From the NCBI RefSeq assembly GCF_011050415.1, contig NZ_DRFS01000005.1:62001-126000 (forward strand): a stretch of DNA of 64,000 bases, read 5' to 3'. The notes beneath the pieces were generated by a model, which had not been told where the DNA came from, searched no databases, and saw only the letters and a program-made list of their open reading frames with translations. Both the position numbers and the translations under genes were made by a program. Source of the stretch: Halomonas sp. Its GTDB lineage: Bacteria; Pseudomonadota; Gammaproteobacteria; Pseudomonadales; Halomonadaceae. Of the stretch, positions 19,054-28,860 are shown piece after piece (position 1 is the stretch's first letter; each line of letters begins with the position of its first letter).

Positions 19054-19574
19054 TGGTGATTACGATCCTTTTCAGATTCAGCCTTGTTAAGCTCAGCGTT
19101 GATAGATACAGGCTTTGCATGTTCGGGCTCAGCGTCATTTTTTTGCGCAGCAGCCAGCGTTGCGTCCACTGACGAGTGGGCGGAAGATGAGGATGGCGTT
19201 TCTTCTCGCACCGTTTGCAGAGCATCGTCTAGGCGAGCGCTGGCCTTGGCCACTCGCTGTTCGGTTTCGCTCTCAGCCGCCGGGGTGGCCGACGTTGAGC
19301 GTTTCGAGGGGGACACATCGGCAATACTCTCTACGTCTAATTTAGCCTTCTTCAAACTGTCATCGAGTTTCTGCTGCTGCTCATTCAGTTTTTGACGTAG
19401 CTCTTCTGCTTCTAACTGGGCGCTTATTTCGCGTTGCATACCGGATACCGTGCGCTTGATCTTGCCGATCCACATACCCGCCGTGCGAGCTGCGCGTGGC
19501 AGTCGCTCCGGACCGAGTACCAGCAGAGCGACGACGCCAATGAGCATTAGTTCAAGAAAGCCGATATCCAGCAT
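19050..19574 (-). CDS. tatB: Sec-independent protein translocase subunit TatB
   Basis: This 174-residue protein has the TatB N-terminus MLDIGFLELMLIGVVALLVL, one membrane helix, then the GPERLPRAARTAG amphipathic hinge and a long charged, Ala/Glu/Ser-rich tail. TatB forms the signal-peptide receptor complex with TatC. It lies three bases after tatA and overlaps tatC by four bases. The C-terminal tail after about residue 80 looks disordered. Confidence 0.95.
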   Translation of the reverse strand: MLDIGFLELMLIGVVALLVLGPERLPRAARTAGMWIGKIKRTVSGMQREISAQLEAEELRQKLNEQQQKLDDSLKKAKLDVESIADVSPSKRSTSATPAAESETEQRVAKASARLDDALQTVREETPSSSSAHSSVDATLAAAQKNDAEPEHAKPVSINAELNKAESEKDRNHQ

Positions 19575-19577
19575 GGT

Positions 19578-19883
19578 TTATTTGCGCTCTTCGTTGGGGT
19601 CTGCAGGGCGTCCGTCCGCGGCGTGAACGTCAGCAGCCCGTTTCTCTTCGGCCCGAACGTCGTAAGTGTTGCCAGGTTCTACATGGCCCACTTTGGCATG
19701 CGGTTGGTCGACGTCAGATTTCTCGTCCTCTTTACTCTTTTCTTCGTCGTGCATGGCTTTCTTGAAGCCCTTGACCGCCCCGCCTAGGTCGGTGCCCACG
19801 TTGCGCAGTTTTTTAGTGCCGAAAACCAGGATGATGATGCCCAGAACAATCAGCAACTGCCAAATACTGATACCACCTAACAT
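19578..19883 (-). CDS. tatA: Sec-independent protein translocase subunit TatA
   Basis: This 101-residue protein forms the pore-like assembly of the twin-arginine translocase. It opens [20 protein letters not shown], followed by [20 protein letters not shown] and a hydrophilic, acidic tail. The start at 19883 is chosen because it gives the conserved TatA N-terminus and has GAGGA seven bases upstream. A longer frame from 19967 would add 28 unrelated residues and overlap hisE. Confidence 0.96.
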   Translation of the reverse strand: MLGGISIWQLLIVLGIIILVFGTKKLRNVGTDLGGAVKGFKKAMHDEEKSKEDEKSDVDQPHAKVGHVEPGNTYDVRAEEKRAADVHAADGRPADPNEERK

Positions 19884-19941
19884 ATGCGTTTCCTCATCGA
19901 TGCTGGTTAACGTTGGTTGTGACGCTTGAGTTAATAGCTTG

Positions 19942-20334
19942 TTATTGCGAACGTCCAGCTTTCTCATCGTGACCAGAAATGCCGAAGCGTCGTGCTAATT
20001 CATTTAAAACATCCTGATGCCCCATGTCCAAGTGGGACAGCATTACTAAGCTATGAAACCACAGATCGGCTGTTTCAGAAATCAACGCTTGTCGATCAGC
20101 CTCGCTACCGTGTTCTGCATCCTTTGCAGCGAGTAGCGTTTCGGTGGCTTCTTCGCCGACTTTCTCGAGTATCTTGTTCAAACCCTTATGATGCAAGGAG
20201 GCAACATAAGAATCTTCTGCTTTGGCATGGCGTCGCTGTTTCAATACTTCATTAAGCGTATCCAGCACGTAAGCATTATGGGTTGATGAAGCGTTGGTCG
20301 ATAAAGTGTCAGACGATATTGGCTTGCTGTCCAT
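19942..20334 (-). CDS. hisE: Phosphoribosyl-ATP pyrophosphatase
   Basis: This 130-residue enzyme hydrolyses phosphoribosyl-ATP to phosphoribosyl-AMP in histidine synthesis. The MazG-like helical core carries [20 protein letters not shown] and [14 protein letters not shown], with metal-binding Glu and Asp residues. The first 20 residues are variable and Ser/Thr-rich. AAAGGG lies six bases before the ATG. In Pseudomonas hisI and hisE sit together between ubiB and tatA. Here hisI is missing from this position, so it must be elsewhere. Confidence 0.94.
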   Translation of the reverse strand: MDSKPISSDTLSTNASSTHNAYVLDTLNEVLKQRRHAKAEDSYVASLHHKGLNKILEKVGEEATETLLAAKDAEHGSEADRQALISETADLWFHSLVMLSHLDMGHQDVLNELARRFGISGHDEKAGRSQ

Positions 20335-20366
20335 GGGAATCCCTTTAATCGTTAGCGCATACTACG

Positions 20367-21989
20367 CTATTGCCAAACCAAGAGTAGTAAGCCGATGGCC
20401 GCAGCGGCCAACACCGGCCACTCCTGCAGTGCAATCCAGCCGCTTAACGGCTGCCAGGCGAGCGCGACAGCAAGTAGAATTAAGCCAATGCGCAGGCGAT
20501 ACAAGCGCTTGCCCTGGCGCGCCATGTGCAGGCGCATCGCATTGATAGAGTCAACCTGTTGGTGGCGCTGGCGATGCTCATGCTCCATGCGGCTTAGCGC
20601 TTGGTGAGCGAGTACGGGTAACTCAGGCAGTTGATGGGAAAGCTCCGGCGCCTGACGTTTCAGCGATTCCCATAAGCCGCTAACCCCCGCACGATCTTTC
20701 ATCCACTGCTCTAAATAGGGCTTCGCCGTGCTCCATAGATCGAGATCAGGGTAAAGCTGGCGTCCAAGGCCTTCAATATTCAGCAGCGTTTTTTGCAGTA
20801 GAACTAACTGTGGCTGCACTTCCATATTAAAGCGCCGAGCGGTTTGAAACAGCCCCAGCAGTACTTGGCCGAAGGATATATCCTTTAGAGGTTTTTCTAA
20901 GATAGGCTCACACACCGTGCGAATGGCTGCCGCGAACTCATTGGCGCGGGTGTGCTCACCTACCCAGCCGGACTCAATATGCAGCGCCGCGACTTCGTAG
21001 TAGTCCTGATGGAAAAACGCTAGCAGGTTACGCGCCAAATAGTCTTGATCCTCTCGCGTAAGGCTGCCGACAATGCCGCAGTCGATGGCAATGTACTGCG
21101 GGTCTTCTGGATTATCACAGTTAACAAAGATATTGCCGGGGTGCATATCGGCATGGAAAAAGTTGTCGCGAAATACCTGGGTGAAAAATAGCTCGACGCC
21201 ACGCTCGGCCAACTTCTTCAGGTTGGTGCCCCGGGCAATCAGGGTATCTAAGTCAGCCACCGGTATGCCGCGAATGCGCTCTTGCACCATCACATGCCGA
21301 CGCGTAAACGGCCAGTAAATGGTCGGTACAAACAGCAGCGGGGAGTCTTTGAAATTACGCTTGAGCTGTGAAGTGTTAGCGGCTTCTTTGTAAAGATCCA
21401 GTTCATCAAACAGGGTGGCTTCGTAGTCGCGAATAACCTCGACCGGGCGTAGGCGGCGCGCTTCAGGCACTTTAGAAAGCAGTTTGGCAACTTGGTACAT
21501 CAGTGCCATATCTTGGCGCATAACGCGGTCAATGCCGGGGCGAATAATCTTCACCACCACATCTTCACCGGTGTGCAAGCGTGCTGCGTGTACTTGAGCA
21601 ATTGACGCAGATGCCAGTGGCTCGCTATCAAATTCAGCAAAGGCTTCCGCCAGCGACATTTCCAACTCTTTCTCGACGCGGGCAGCGGCCAGGTGACCTG
21701 GAAAGGGCGGAACCTGGTCTTGTAAGCGTTTCAGCTCATCGGCGATATCGCCAGGCAGCAAGTCCCGGCGTGTCGAGAGCATCTGGCCGAATTTGATAAA
21801 GATCGGCCCCAGCGCTTCCAGCGCTAAACGCAGACGTTCGCCGCGTGAGCGCTTGCCAACAGGCACAAGGCGTAGTGGCGAAAGCCATAGCAGGGTGCGT
21901 AACCACCAGGGCAAGCGTGCTAATGGCAGCAGTGTATCTAGCCGATGCCGAGTGATTACCCAGCTTATCCGCAGCAGGCGCAGGCTCAT
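20367..21989 (-). CDS. ubiB: Ubiquinone biosynthesis kinase-like protein UbiB
   Basis: This 540-residue membrane-associated ATPase of the ABC1/ADCK family is needed for ubiquinone synthesis. The KxGQ region reads [20 protein letters not shown], followed by an Ala-rich loop ([10 protein letters not shown]), [10 protein letters not shown] and the HADMHPGN catalytic segment. Two hydrophobic helices close the protein near residues 495-538. Its ATG overlaps the ubiJ stop by four bases (ATGA). The gene order ubiE-ubiJ-ubiB matches E. coli and Pseudomonas. Confidence 0.95.
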   Translation of the reverse strand: MSLRLLRISWVITRHRLDTLLPLARLPWWLRTLLWLSPLRLVPVGKRSRGERLRLALEALGPIFIKFGQMLSTRRDLLPGDIADELKRLQDQVPPFPGHLAAARVEKELEMSLAEAFAEFDSEPLASASIAQVHAARLHTGEDVVVKIIRPGIDRVMRQDMALMYQVAKLLSKVPEARRLRPVEVIRDYEATLFDELDLYKEAANTSQLKRNFKDSPLLFVPTIYWPFTRRHVMVQERIRGIPVADLDTLIARGTNLKKLAERGVELFFTQVFRDNFFHADMHPGNIFVNCDNPEDPQYIAIDCGIVGSLTREDQDYLARNLLAFFHQDYYEVAALHIESGWVGEHTRANEFAAAIRTVCEPILEKPLKDISFGQVLLGLFQTARRFNMEVQPQLVLLQKTLLNIEGLGRQLYPDLDLWSTAKPYLEQWMKDRAGVSGLWESLKRQAPELSHQLPELPVLAHQALSRMEHEHRQRHQQVDSINAMRLHMARQGKRLYRLRIGLILLAVALAWQPLSGWIALQEWPVLAAAAIGLLLLVWQ

Positions 21990-22654
21990 GGTTGGGGCTC
22001 CTGTAAGAGGCTCTGCGTTGCCGTGTGCTGTTGGGTTAAACGGCGCTGTAAGCGTTTAAGGCGTGCTTCCAGCCGGTCAGTCGCCACCTCTAACTCCGTT
22101 AAATGCTCGCGTAGTACGTTGCGTTGCTGCCGTCCTGGCAGTAGCCGAGCCTCTTCAAACACGTATTCATACACATCCTGGAGCAGTTCATCTTTAGCGC
22201 GCAATCCCCAGCGCGCCATACGGCGCAAACCTTCGGCAAGCGAGTGCGCGGGCACATCGCCAAGCCAGCGGGCCAGTTCACTTTCCCAATCAAGATCCAG
22301 ATCGAAGAGCAGTTCGCGGGTGGCTTCCAGCAGATGGATATGACCTCGAACGGCCAGCTTGCCGTCAAACATCAAGCGTTCAACCGACGCCCCGCTAATC
22401 CACTCAGAAAACGTCTCAGACGTTAGCTCGACCACTGCATCTACGTCGGCTTCATTGATACCATCGCCTCGCAGTAGGTCTAGCCCCGCGTGATGATAGT
22501 GAATAACCAGCTCAAGTTTGGGTTGCTCTAAGCGCACCAGAAGGCGGCTGCCCGCCAACGCCGCCAGCCGGGTAGGGGCTGCCGGGTCGCGGGCGAGCAG
22601 GGCATTGAGCGTGCGTTCACAACCGGCCAATAACAAGGTCGGGGTTACCAGCAT
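21986..22654 (-). CDS. ubiJ: Ubiquinone biosynthesis accessory factor UbiJ
   Basis: This 222-residue protein has an SCP2-like lipid-binding domain at about residues 5-110 ([17 protein letters not shown], then [18 protein letters not shown]) and a coiled-coil C-terminus rich in Leu and Arg. UbiJ binds ubiquinone intermediates and, with UbiK, organises the cytosolic Ubi complex. The start at 22654 is chosen because it lies just after ubiE and gives the normal N-terminus. A longer frame from 22771 would run into ubiE by 77 bases. Confidence 0.92.
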   Translation of the reverse strand: MLVTPTLLLAGCERTLNALLARDPAAPTRLAALAGSRLLVRLEQPKLELVIHYHHAGLDLLRGDGINEADVDAVVELTSETFSEWISGASVERLMFDGKLAVRGHIHLLEATRELLFDLDLDWESELARWLGDVPAHSLAEGLRRMARWGLRAKDELLQDVYEYVFEEARLLPGRQQRNVLREHLTELEVATDRLEARLKRLQRRLTQQHTATQSLLQEPQP

Positions 22655-22694
22655 GCGGACCTCTTGGTCGGTAGCGTCATACTGCGCTTTAGGC

Positions 22695-23450
22695 TCATAA
22701 TTTAATGCCGCGGTGCAGTGCAACGATGCCGCCGGTGAGGTTGGTGTACTCAACCCGTTCCAGGCCTGCATCTTCCATCATGGCTTTGAGCGTCTCCTGG
22801 TCCGGGTGCATACGAATCGACTCCGCTAAGTAGCGGTAGCTTTCGCCATCGCCAGCCACCCATTCACCCATCTTGGGCAGTAAGCGGAAGGAGTACTCAT
22901 CGTAAGCTTTGGAGAGCAGCGGGTTGTTGGGCTTGGAGAACTCCAGCACCAATAGGCGTCCACCTGGCTTGAGCACACGGGTCATTGAGCGCAGAGCGGC
23001 GTCTTTATCCGTGACATTGCGCAGACCAAAGGCGATGGTGATGCAATCGAAGCTGTTATCCGGGAATGGCAGGCTTTCGGCATTGGCCTGAACGTACTCA
23101 ACGTTGCTGCCTACGCCGTTATCCATCAGTTTGTCGCGGCCAACCTTGAGCATCGAAGCATTAATGTCGGCCAGCACCACTTTGCCCCGGGGACCCACTA
23201 AACGGGAAAATTTAAGCGTTAAATCGCCCGTGCCGCCGGCAATATCCAAGACATGGTGACCAGGGCGTACGCCTGCACGCTCAATGGTCATGCGTTTCCA
23301 CACCCGATGAATACCCATCGACATCAGGTCGTTCATAACATCGTAGCGGGCGGCAACCGAGTGAAATACATCGGCTACGCGAGAGGCTTTCTCGTCGACC
23401 GGTACTTCCTGGAAACCAAAATGGGTAGTGCGTTTTTCTGTGGGGCTCAT
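22695..23450 (-). CDS. ubiE: Ubiquinone/menaquinone C-methyltransferase
   Basis: This 251-residue SAM-dependent enzyme methylates the ring carbon of demethylmenaquinol and of the ubiquinone precursor. It opens with [20 protein letters not shown], has the SAM motif [15 protein letters not shown] near residues 67-81, and ends [11 protein letters not shown]. It is the first of the three clustered ubiquinone genes. The length equals that of E. coli UbiE. The next gene, ubiJ, starts 40 bases downstream. Confidence 0.97.
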   Translation of the reverse strand: MSPTEKRTTHFGFQEVPVDEKASRVADVFHSVAARYDVMNDLMSMGIHRVWKRMTIERAGVRPGHHVLDIAGGTGDLTLKFSRLVGPRGKVVLADINASMLKVGRDKLMDNGVGSNVEYVQANAESLPFPDNSFDCITIAFGLRNVTDKDAALRSMTRVLKPGGRLLVLEFSKPNNPLLSKAYDEYSFRLLPKMGEWVAGDGESYRYLAESIRMHPDQETLKAMMEDAGLERVEYTNLTGGIVALHRGIKL

Positions 23451-23602
23451 GGGGTCGTAGCTCCCGAATTCGAGGCGGTGGCAAAACGACCTTGGTCTTT
23501 TGACTTAGGGGTCGTCGCGTTTAAAAGGTTAGCGACATTGTAGCCTTGTCCACCCTGCTTTGTCTGCTCAACCCGGTTTGCTTGGCTACCTGAGTCGTTA
23601 GG

Positions 23603-23986
23603 TCACAGTTGCTTGAACTGAATTCCTGCAGGCTCTCGCGAAGCACCGGCATCCTGTAGGCGTTGCAAATAGTTCTGCCAATAGGCCTCTTGATGCGTGG
23701 CCAGATCGTAAAGGTAGTTCCAGCTAAACAACCCGCTGTCGTGACCATCATCAAAGTGTAATTTCAGCGCGTAGTTGCCTGCCTGAGTAATGTTTTGCAA
23801 GCCGACATCTTTTTTACCCACCTGCAGTACCGCGCTATCGCCGCCGTGCCCACGCACTTCGGCAGAAGGCGAGTAGACGCGTAAAAACTCTACCGGCAGC
23901 CGATAATTTTCACCGCTGGCATAGCCGAGCTCCAGCTCGCGGGCCTGCTTGTGGTAGTGCACCCGAGTCGGGGTAGGGGCGTTCAT
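23603..23986 (-). CDS. DUF971-domain protein
   Basis: This 127-residue protein belongs to the DUF971 family, related to the N-terminal domain of gamma-butyrobetaine hydroxylase. Typical segments are LRVYSPSAEVRGHG, GNYALKLHFDDGHDSGLFSW and a final helix with YWQNYLQRLQDAG. The family has an uncertain function, possibly linked to iron-sulfur or metal handling. It lies between hslU and ubiE, a position conserved in pseudomonads near hslVU. An ATG with weak Shine-Dalgarno starts the gene. Confidence 0.88.
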   Translation of the reverse strand: MNAPTPTRVHYHKQARELELGYASGENYRLPVEFLRVYSPSAEVRGHGGDSAVLQVGKKDVGLQNITQAGNYALKLHFDDGHDSGLFSWNYLYDLATHQEAYWQNYLQRLQDAGASREPAGIQFKQL

Positions 23987-24117
23987 TAGAGGGCCTCGTT
24001 ACTCATGCTATTGTCAAAGCAGCTTGGTCTGCGTTGTATGCTTTAGCAAATGCGTGAAAGCAAGCGCCACGCTAGACGTAGCACTTGCCTGGAAATGCTG
24101 ATAGCCGCTAGCGCCGC

Positions 24118-25440
24118 TTACAAAATATAGCGCGACAGGTCTTCGTCGACGGCTAGTTCGCCAAGCTGAGCATTCACGTAATCGCCGTCAATGATCAACG
24201 GGCTCTCCATATCACCGCCCTTGAACGAAGCCTCTTCCAATAACCGCTCCATCACTGTGTGCAGGCGGCGAGCGCCGATGTTCTCGGTGCCTTCATTGAC
24301 CTGCCAGGAGATCTGAGCAATGCGCTCGATACCATCTGGCGTAAACTCAACGTCCAGCCCTTCAGTGGCCAGCAGCGCTTGATACTGCCTGGTCAAGGAA
24401 GCAGAGGGTTCGGTAAGAATGCGCTTGAAATCATTCGGGGTGAGCGCATCCAGCTCAACGCGGATAGGCAGGCGGCCCTGAAGCTCAGGAATCAAATCTG
24501 ATGGACGCGACAGGTGGAAAGCGCCGGAGGCGATAAACAGAATGTGATCGGTTTTAACCATGCCGTACTTGGTCGACACGGTGGATCCTTCAATCAACGG
24601 TAGTAAATCGCGCTGAACACCCTCGCGAGAGACTTCTCCACCGCTGGATTGGCCACTGCCTTTAGCCACTTTGTCGATTTCATCCAGAAACACGATGCCG
24701 TGCTGTTCGACAGCATAGACGGCGCGGGCTTTGATTTCTTCTTCGTTGACCAGCTTGCCAGCTTCTTCATCACGTAGCAGTACCAGCGCTTCTTTGACCG
24801 TAACGCGGCGATTTTCACGCTTTTGCTGGCCCATGTTGGAGAACATGCTTTGCAACTGGCTGGTCATCTCTTCCATGCCCGGCGGGGTCATGATGTCGAT
24901 GCCGTGGCCTTGTGAGGAGATTTCGATATCGATCTCTTTATCGTCCAACTGACCTTCGCGCAGCTTTTTACGAAACGTCTGGCGGGTGCCGCTATCTTCA
25001 CGCTGTTTCTCTTCCTGGCCACGCGGCGGCGGAAGCAGGGCGTCCAGCACCCGGTCTTCGGCGGCATCGGCAGCGCGATGACTGACTTCTTCTTTGGCCT
25101 GTTCGCGGACCATTTTGATCGCGGCTTCCATTAAGTCGCGAATAATCGACTCGACATCACGCCCGACATAGCCGACTTCGGTAAATTTGGTCGCTTCAAC
25201 CTTGATAAACGGCGCTTTGGCAAGCTTAGCCAGGCGCCGGGCGATCTCGGTTTTACCTACACCAGTGGGGCCAATCATCAAAATATTTTTAGGTGTGACT
25301 TCTGGGCGCAAATCGTCGTCAAGCTGCATACGGCGCCAGCGATTACGGAGCGCGATAGCAACGGCGCGCTTAGCGTCCTGTTGACCAATAATGTGCTGAT
25401 CGAGAGCGTGAACAATTTCGCGGGGTGTCATCTGGGTCAT
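24118..25440 (-). CDS. hslU: ATP-dependent protease ATPase subunit HslU
   Basis: This 440-residue AAA+ unfoldase hands unfolded proteins to the HslV peptidase. Visible parts are [20 protein letters not shown] at the start, Walker A GPTGVGKT at about residues 57-64, the pore motif GYVGRD near 91, the I-domain (about 110-240), Walker [10 protein letters not shown] near 255, and the C-terminal tail SRYIL, which docks into HslV. The gene starts 10 bases after hslV. Length and motifs match E. coli HslU. Confidence 0.97.
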   Translation of the reverse strand: MTQMTPREIVHALDQHIIGQQDAKRAVAIALRNRWRRMQLDDDLRPEVTPKNILMIGPTGVGKTEIARRLAKLAKAPFIKVEATKFTEVGYVGRDVESIIRDLMEAAIKMVREQAKEEVSHRAADAAEDRVLDALLPPPRGQEEKQREDSGTRQTFRKKLREGQLDDKEIDIEISSQGHGIDIMTPPGMEEMTSQLQSMFSNMGQQKRENRRVTVKEALVLLRDEEAGKLVNEEEIKARAVYAVEQHGIVFLDEIDKVAKGSGQSSGGEVSREGVQRDLLPLIEGSTVSTKYGMVKTDHILFIASGAFHLSRPSDLIPELQGRLPIRVELDALTPNDFKRILTEPSASLTRQYQALLATEGLDVEFTPDGIERIAQISWQVNEGTENIGARRLHTVMERLLEEASFKGGDMESPLIIDGDYVNAQLGELAVDEDLSRYIL

Positions 25441-25450
25441 AAAAATAGCC

Positions 25451-25984
25451 TCAACGTTCGTTGATCATCAGCTCTTCGAGCGTTACGTGATGGTTGGTGA
25501 ACACGCAGATGTCACCAGCAATGGCCAACGACTTCTCGGTGATTTCACGCGCCGAAAGCTCCGTATTTTCCAGCAGCGCACGGGCTGAAGCCTGGGCGAA
25601 GTTGCCGCCAGAGCCAATCGCAATGATGCCGCGTTCAGGCTCAACTACATCGCCATTACCGGTAATAATCAGCGAGGCGCTGTGGTCTGCAACGGCTAGC
25701 AGCGCTTCTAAACGCCGTAGGGCACGGTCAGTACGCCAATCTTTAGCGAGCTCGACAGCGGCCTTGGTTAAATGGCCCTGATATTTTTCCAACTGTGCTT
25801 CAAAGCGTTCAAATAACGTGAACGCATCGGCGGTGCCACCGGCAAACCCGGCCAGTACCTTGCCCCGGTAGAGGCGGCGTACTTTACTGGCGTTACCTTT
25901 CATCACGGTATTGCCAAGCGATACTTGGCCATCGCCAGCAAGGGCGACCTGATTGCCGCGGCGAACGGAGACAATGGTGGTCAT
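25451..25984 (-). CDS. hslV: ATP-dependent protease peptidase subunit HslV
   Basis: This 177-residue proteasome-like peptidase forms a double hexamer capped by HslU. After removal of Met the N-terminal Thr ([19 protein letters not shown]) is the nucleophile. [24 protein letters not shown] includes the conserved Lys near residue 34 and the Gly-rich turn. An AAGGAG ribosome site precedes the ATG. The hslVU pair is usually heat-induced; I could not identify a convincing sigma-32 promoter upstream. Confidence 0.97.
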   Translation of the reverse strand: MTTIVSVRRGNQVALAGDGQVSLGNTVMKGNASKVRRLYRGKVLAGFAGGTADAFTLFERFEAQLEKYQGHLTKAAVELAKDWRTDRALRRLEALLAVADHSASLIITGNGDVVEPERGIIAIGSGGNFAQASARALLENTELSAREITEKSLAIAGDICVFTNHHVTLEELMINER

Positions 25985-26071
25985 GGAGATAACTCCTTAT
26001 GGGGAGGCGTGCTCCCTATGACTTGTAAGTCGCTCAACAAGCGACCGTTGTGTAAGCATTCACAACAAAAT

Positions 26072-26102
26072 GCGGGCGGCTGATAAAAAATCAACCGCCC
26101 GC
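26072..26102 (-). terminator. Intrinsic terminator after the argS-SPOR unit
   Basis: On the minus strand GCGGGCGGTTGAT pairs with ATCAGCCGCCCGC (one wobble) around TTTTT, followed by ATTTTGTT. It separates the SPOR-protein gene from hslV. Confidence 0.75.
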
Positions 26103-26124
26103 AGGTCATCAAGGAGTGGTTTTA

Positions 26125-26844
26125 TCAGTTTTGCAGTTGAATAAGCAGTGGCTCAATGCCTTGAGTGCTCATTAAATCCTGCGCTCGATTTAGCTCCCGG
26201 GTGTCCTCGTAAGGGCCGACCTGAACACGGTGCCAGGTGTTGCCGTCAGCCTGCACTTCGCTGATTTGGGCCAACAGGCTTAAGTTGCGCAGGCGCCCGC
26301 GCAGCTGTTCAGCATCGCTTAAATCACGAAATGAAGCCGCTTGAAGGACATAGCGGCTAGGGGTGCTACTGTTTGCCGCACTCACCTGGGCAGTGGACAC
26401 CTGCTCTTCAGGGCGTGTGTTGGCCGCAATGACTTGGGCAATGGGGTCGTCGCCTGGATCACTACCGGCTATTTGCTCGGCGACCTCTGGACGAACAACG
26501 TTTGAAGGCAGCGTTACACCGGGCGCAATGACCTCGGTCTCAGGCAGCAGCGTATAAAACTCAAAGGTGGGCATCGAAGGTTGAGCAGCGCCTTCGGTTT
26601 CGCGGGCGGCCTCACGCTCCTCACTGCCAGAAGGCTTGGGTAGCACGGTTGCCTGGGGCGGTTCGCTCTGCTCCTGCCACGGTGCGGTTCCGTGCTGGTG
26701 CTGGGCGAGAAAGAAGCCCGCTGCCATGCCAGCGATGCCCCAGATCCAACCCGGTATGCGAAAGCCGCTGCCTGAGCTACGAGCAGACTTGCGCTGCGAG
26801 GTCGCTCCTCGGCGGGCGGGCTTTTTACGCGGTGGGCTAGCCAT
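26125..26844 (-). CDS. SPOR-domain cell-division protein, FtsN-like
   Basis: This 239-residue bitopic protein has a basic cytoplasmic N-terminus (about 30 residues, ending RIPGW), one transmembrane segment near 32-47, a long Pro/Glu-rich periplasmic linker, and a C-terminal SPOR domain from about residue 160 (RYVLQAASFRDLSDAEQLRG, WHRVQVGPYED). SPOR domains bind denuded septal peptidoglycan. The layout and position beside argS and hslVU match FtsN-like proteins of pseudomonads. I did not see an unambiguous FtsN essential-domain motif, so the name is withheld. It starts three bases after argS. Confidence 0.88.
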   Translation of the reverse strand: MASPPRKKPARRGATSQRKSARSSGSGFRIPGWIWGIAGMAAGFFLAQHQHGTAPWQEQSEPPQATVLPKPSGSEEREAARETEGAAQPSMPTFEFYTLLPETEVIAPGVTLPSNVVRPEVAEQIAGSDPGDDPIAQVIAANTRPEEQVSTAQVSAANSSTPSRYVLQAASFRDLSDAEQLRGRLRNLSLLAQISEVQADGNTWHRVQVGPYEDTRELNRAQDLMSTQGIEPLLIQLQN

Positions 26845-26847
26845 GAA

Positions 26848-28533
26848 TTACATCTCCTCTGGGGCGCTAACCCCCATTAAATCCAGCCCGTTGCGCAACA
26901 CTTGACGGGTAGCAAGCCCTAGCGCCAGGCGGGTGTTGCGCAGGGTGTCGTCCTCAACCATTACTTTAACGGCGTTATAGCAGGTGTGAAAATCGCCGGA
27001 AAGATCAAGTAAATACTGAGCGACTTGCTGCGGCTCGCGGTTCTTGGCGGCGGTTTCGACCACTTCGGGGAACCTGGCCAAACGGTTTAATACGGCTTTC
27101 TCCTGATCGCTATCCAGCAAAGCAAGATTGGCCATTGCTAATGCGTGATCGAACGGCTGACCAGCATCTTGCGCTTTGCGCAGCATGCTGCATACCCGTG
27201 CGTGAGCATACTGAATGTAATAGACCGGGTTGTCGTTCGACTGCGAGCGGGCCAGATCGATATCAAACGTGAGCTGCGAGTCGGCACGGCGAGCGGCAAG
27301 GAAGAAGCGCGTTGCATCGCGGCCTACTTCGTCAATCAAGTCGCGCACCGTGACGTAACTGCCAGCGCGCTTGGAGAGTTTTACCTCGACGCCCGAGCGA
27401 GTCACCATCACCATCTGATGGAGCACGTAGTCGGGCCAGCCTTTAGGGATGCCGACTTCCAGCGCCTGTAAACCAGCGCGTACGCGGGTTACCGTGGAGT
27501 GGTGGTCGGCCCCCTGCTCGTTAATCACCGTTTTAAAGCCGCGCTGCCACTTGTCCAAATGGTAAGCTACATCGGGCAGGAAGTAGGTGTAGCCACCGTC
27601 ACGTTTGCGCATCACGCGGTCTTTGTCATCACCAAAATCAGTGGTACGCAGCCACATGGCACCGTCATCTTCATAGGTGTGGCCTGCGGCCACCAGTTTT
27701 TCGACCGTGGCGTCTACTTTGCCATCTTCGTAGAGCGATGACTCTAGGAAGTAAACATCAAATTCAACGCCGAACGCCTTCAGATCCAGATCCTGTTCGC
27801 GACGCAGCCACGCCACGGCGAACTCTTGAATGGCTTCTAAATCTTCGGGATCGGTTTTAGCGGTGACTTCACGGTCATCGGCCGTTACCGTTTTGCCTGC
27901 CAGGTAGTCGTTAGCGACATCGCTAATATATTCGCCGCGATAGCCATCTTCTGGCCAACTGGCATCGTCAGGCCCCAGGCCTTTAACGCGAGCCTGTACC
28001 GAGCGAGCCAGATTGGCGATTTGTGCGCCTGCATCGTTGTAGTAGAACTCGCGGGTCACGTCGTAACCGGTGGCTTCAAGCAGGCGGCAGAGACAGTCGC
28101 CAATCGCCGCGCCGCGGCCATGACCCACGTGGAGCGGCCCCGTGGGATTGGCGGACACAAACTCCACCTGAACCTTGGCGCCTTTACCGATCAGGCTGCG
28201 GCCAAAGGTGTCTCCACAATCGAGCACCTGGGCAACGATTTGGGCGGCAGCATCGGTCGCCGCGAAAAAATTGATAAAACCGGGGCCAGCAATCTCGGTT
28301 TTTTGGATAGCATCGCTTTGTGGCAGCGCAGCCACGAGAGTATTGGCTAACTCGCGCGGATTTTTGCCGGCGGGTTTCGCCAGCATTAGCGCTAAATTGG
28401 TGGCGTAATCGCCGTGGGCTTTGTCTTTGGTCGGGTCCACTTTGATGTTGAGCTGTAGGTCGTTCGGCAGCACGCCTTGGTGCTTGAGCGCGGTAACCGC
28501 GCCTTCGAGCAGTGAAACTATGGTGTCTTTCAT
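26848..28533 (-). CDS. argS: Arginyl-tRNA synthetase
   Basis: This 561-residue class I synthetase charges tRNA-Arg. The ATP-binding HIGH motif is HVGH in [18 protein letters not shown] near residues 128-136, and the KMSKS equivalent is degenerate ([12 protein letters not shown]), as usual in this enzyme. The N-terminal Add-1 domain and the helical C-terminal anticodon domain (DALSALPR-like helices, ending [16 protein letters not shown]) are present. A promoter candidate is seen at 28606-28633. The SPOR gene follows after three bases. Confidence 0.97.
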   Translation of the reverse strand: MKDTIVSLLEGAVTALKHQGVLPNDLQLNIKVDPTKDKAHGDYATNLALMLAKPAGKNPRELANTLVAALPQSDAIQKTEIAGPGFINFFAATDAAAQIVAQVLDCGDTFGRSLIGKGAKVQVEFVSANPTGPLHVGHGRGAAIGDCLCRLLEATGYDVTREFYYNDAGAQIANLARSVQARVKGLGPDDASWPEDGYRGEYISDVANDYLAGKTVTADDREVTAKTDPEDLEAIQEFAVAWLRREQDLDLKAFGVEFDVYFLESSLYEDGKVDATVEKLVAAGHTYEDDGAMWLRTTDFGDDKDRVMRKRDGGYTYFLPDVAYHLDKWQRGFKTVINEQGADHHSTVTRVRAGLQALEVGIPKGWPDYVLHQMVMVTRSGVEVKLSKRAGSYVTVRDLIDEVGRDATRFFLAARRADSQLTFDIDLARSQSNDNPVYYIQYAHARVCSMLRKAQDAGQPFDHALAMANLALLDSDQEKAVLNRLARFPEVVETAAKNREPQQVAQYLLDLSGDFHTCYNAVKVMVEDDTLRNTRLALGLATRQVLRNGLDLMGVSAPEEM

Positions 28534-28605
28534 TTAGGTATCCGGGTGTCGTCGGTGGCGGCGTGTGCTAACGCGCAACTATAAGGATGCGTCTATAAAG
28601 CGGCT

Positions 28606-28633
28606 ATTATCAGCAATTGAGCCGCAGTTTCAA
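28606..28633 (-). promoter_or_regulatory. Candidate sigma-70 promoter of argS
   Basis: Read on the minus strand: TTGAAA, 16 bases, GATAAT. This is close to the -35/-10 consensus, about 73 bases upstream of the argS ATG. Confidence 0.5.
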
Positions 28634-28689
28634 AGCCGTGTTGCTAAACAAGCGGGTCTGTACCCGTATTGGTGCCATGGCAGGTTTCC

Positions 28690-28803
28690 GCGAGGGCGCT
28701 GTTAACCCCTCCCTGGGCGCTACTTTTTCCATCTGACCGCCATGGATGGCGGAAATGCCGGAATTGTCGGGAGCACTTTCCGGCCGTGGAAAAAGACCCT
28801 CGC
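28690..28803. repeat. Long imperfect palindromic element between argS and priA
   Basis: The gap between argS and priA (28534-28860) has no gene. It contains a 114-base imperfect palindrome: outer arms GCGAGGG (28690-28696) and CCCTCGC (28797-28803), inner arms CTTTTTCC (28723-28730) and GGAAAAAG (28788-28795), and an internal near-palindrome CCGCCATGGATGGCGG (28737-28752). Such structures in gammaproteobacterial intergenic regions are usually REP- or MITE-like repeats. Only one copy is visible here. Confidence 0.55.
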
Positions 28804-28860
28804 TACAACCTGCCCTGGCACCAGTTATGTCAATTGATGTTTTACTGTTATCTACAAGTG

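Noticed and set aside
25985-26071. Possible sigma-32 promoter of hslVU
   Set aside because: A CCCCAT-like segment is present, but no CTTGAA-like -35 lies at the right distance.
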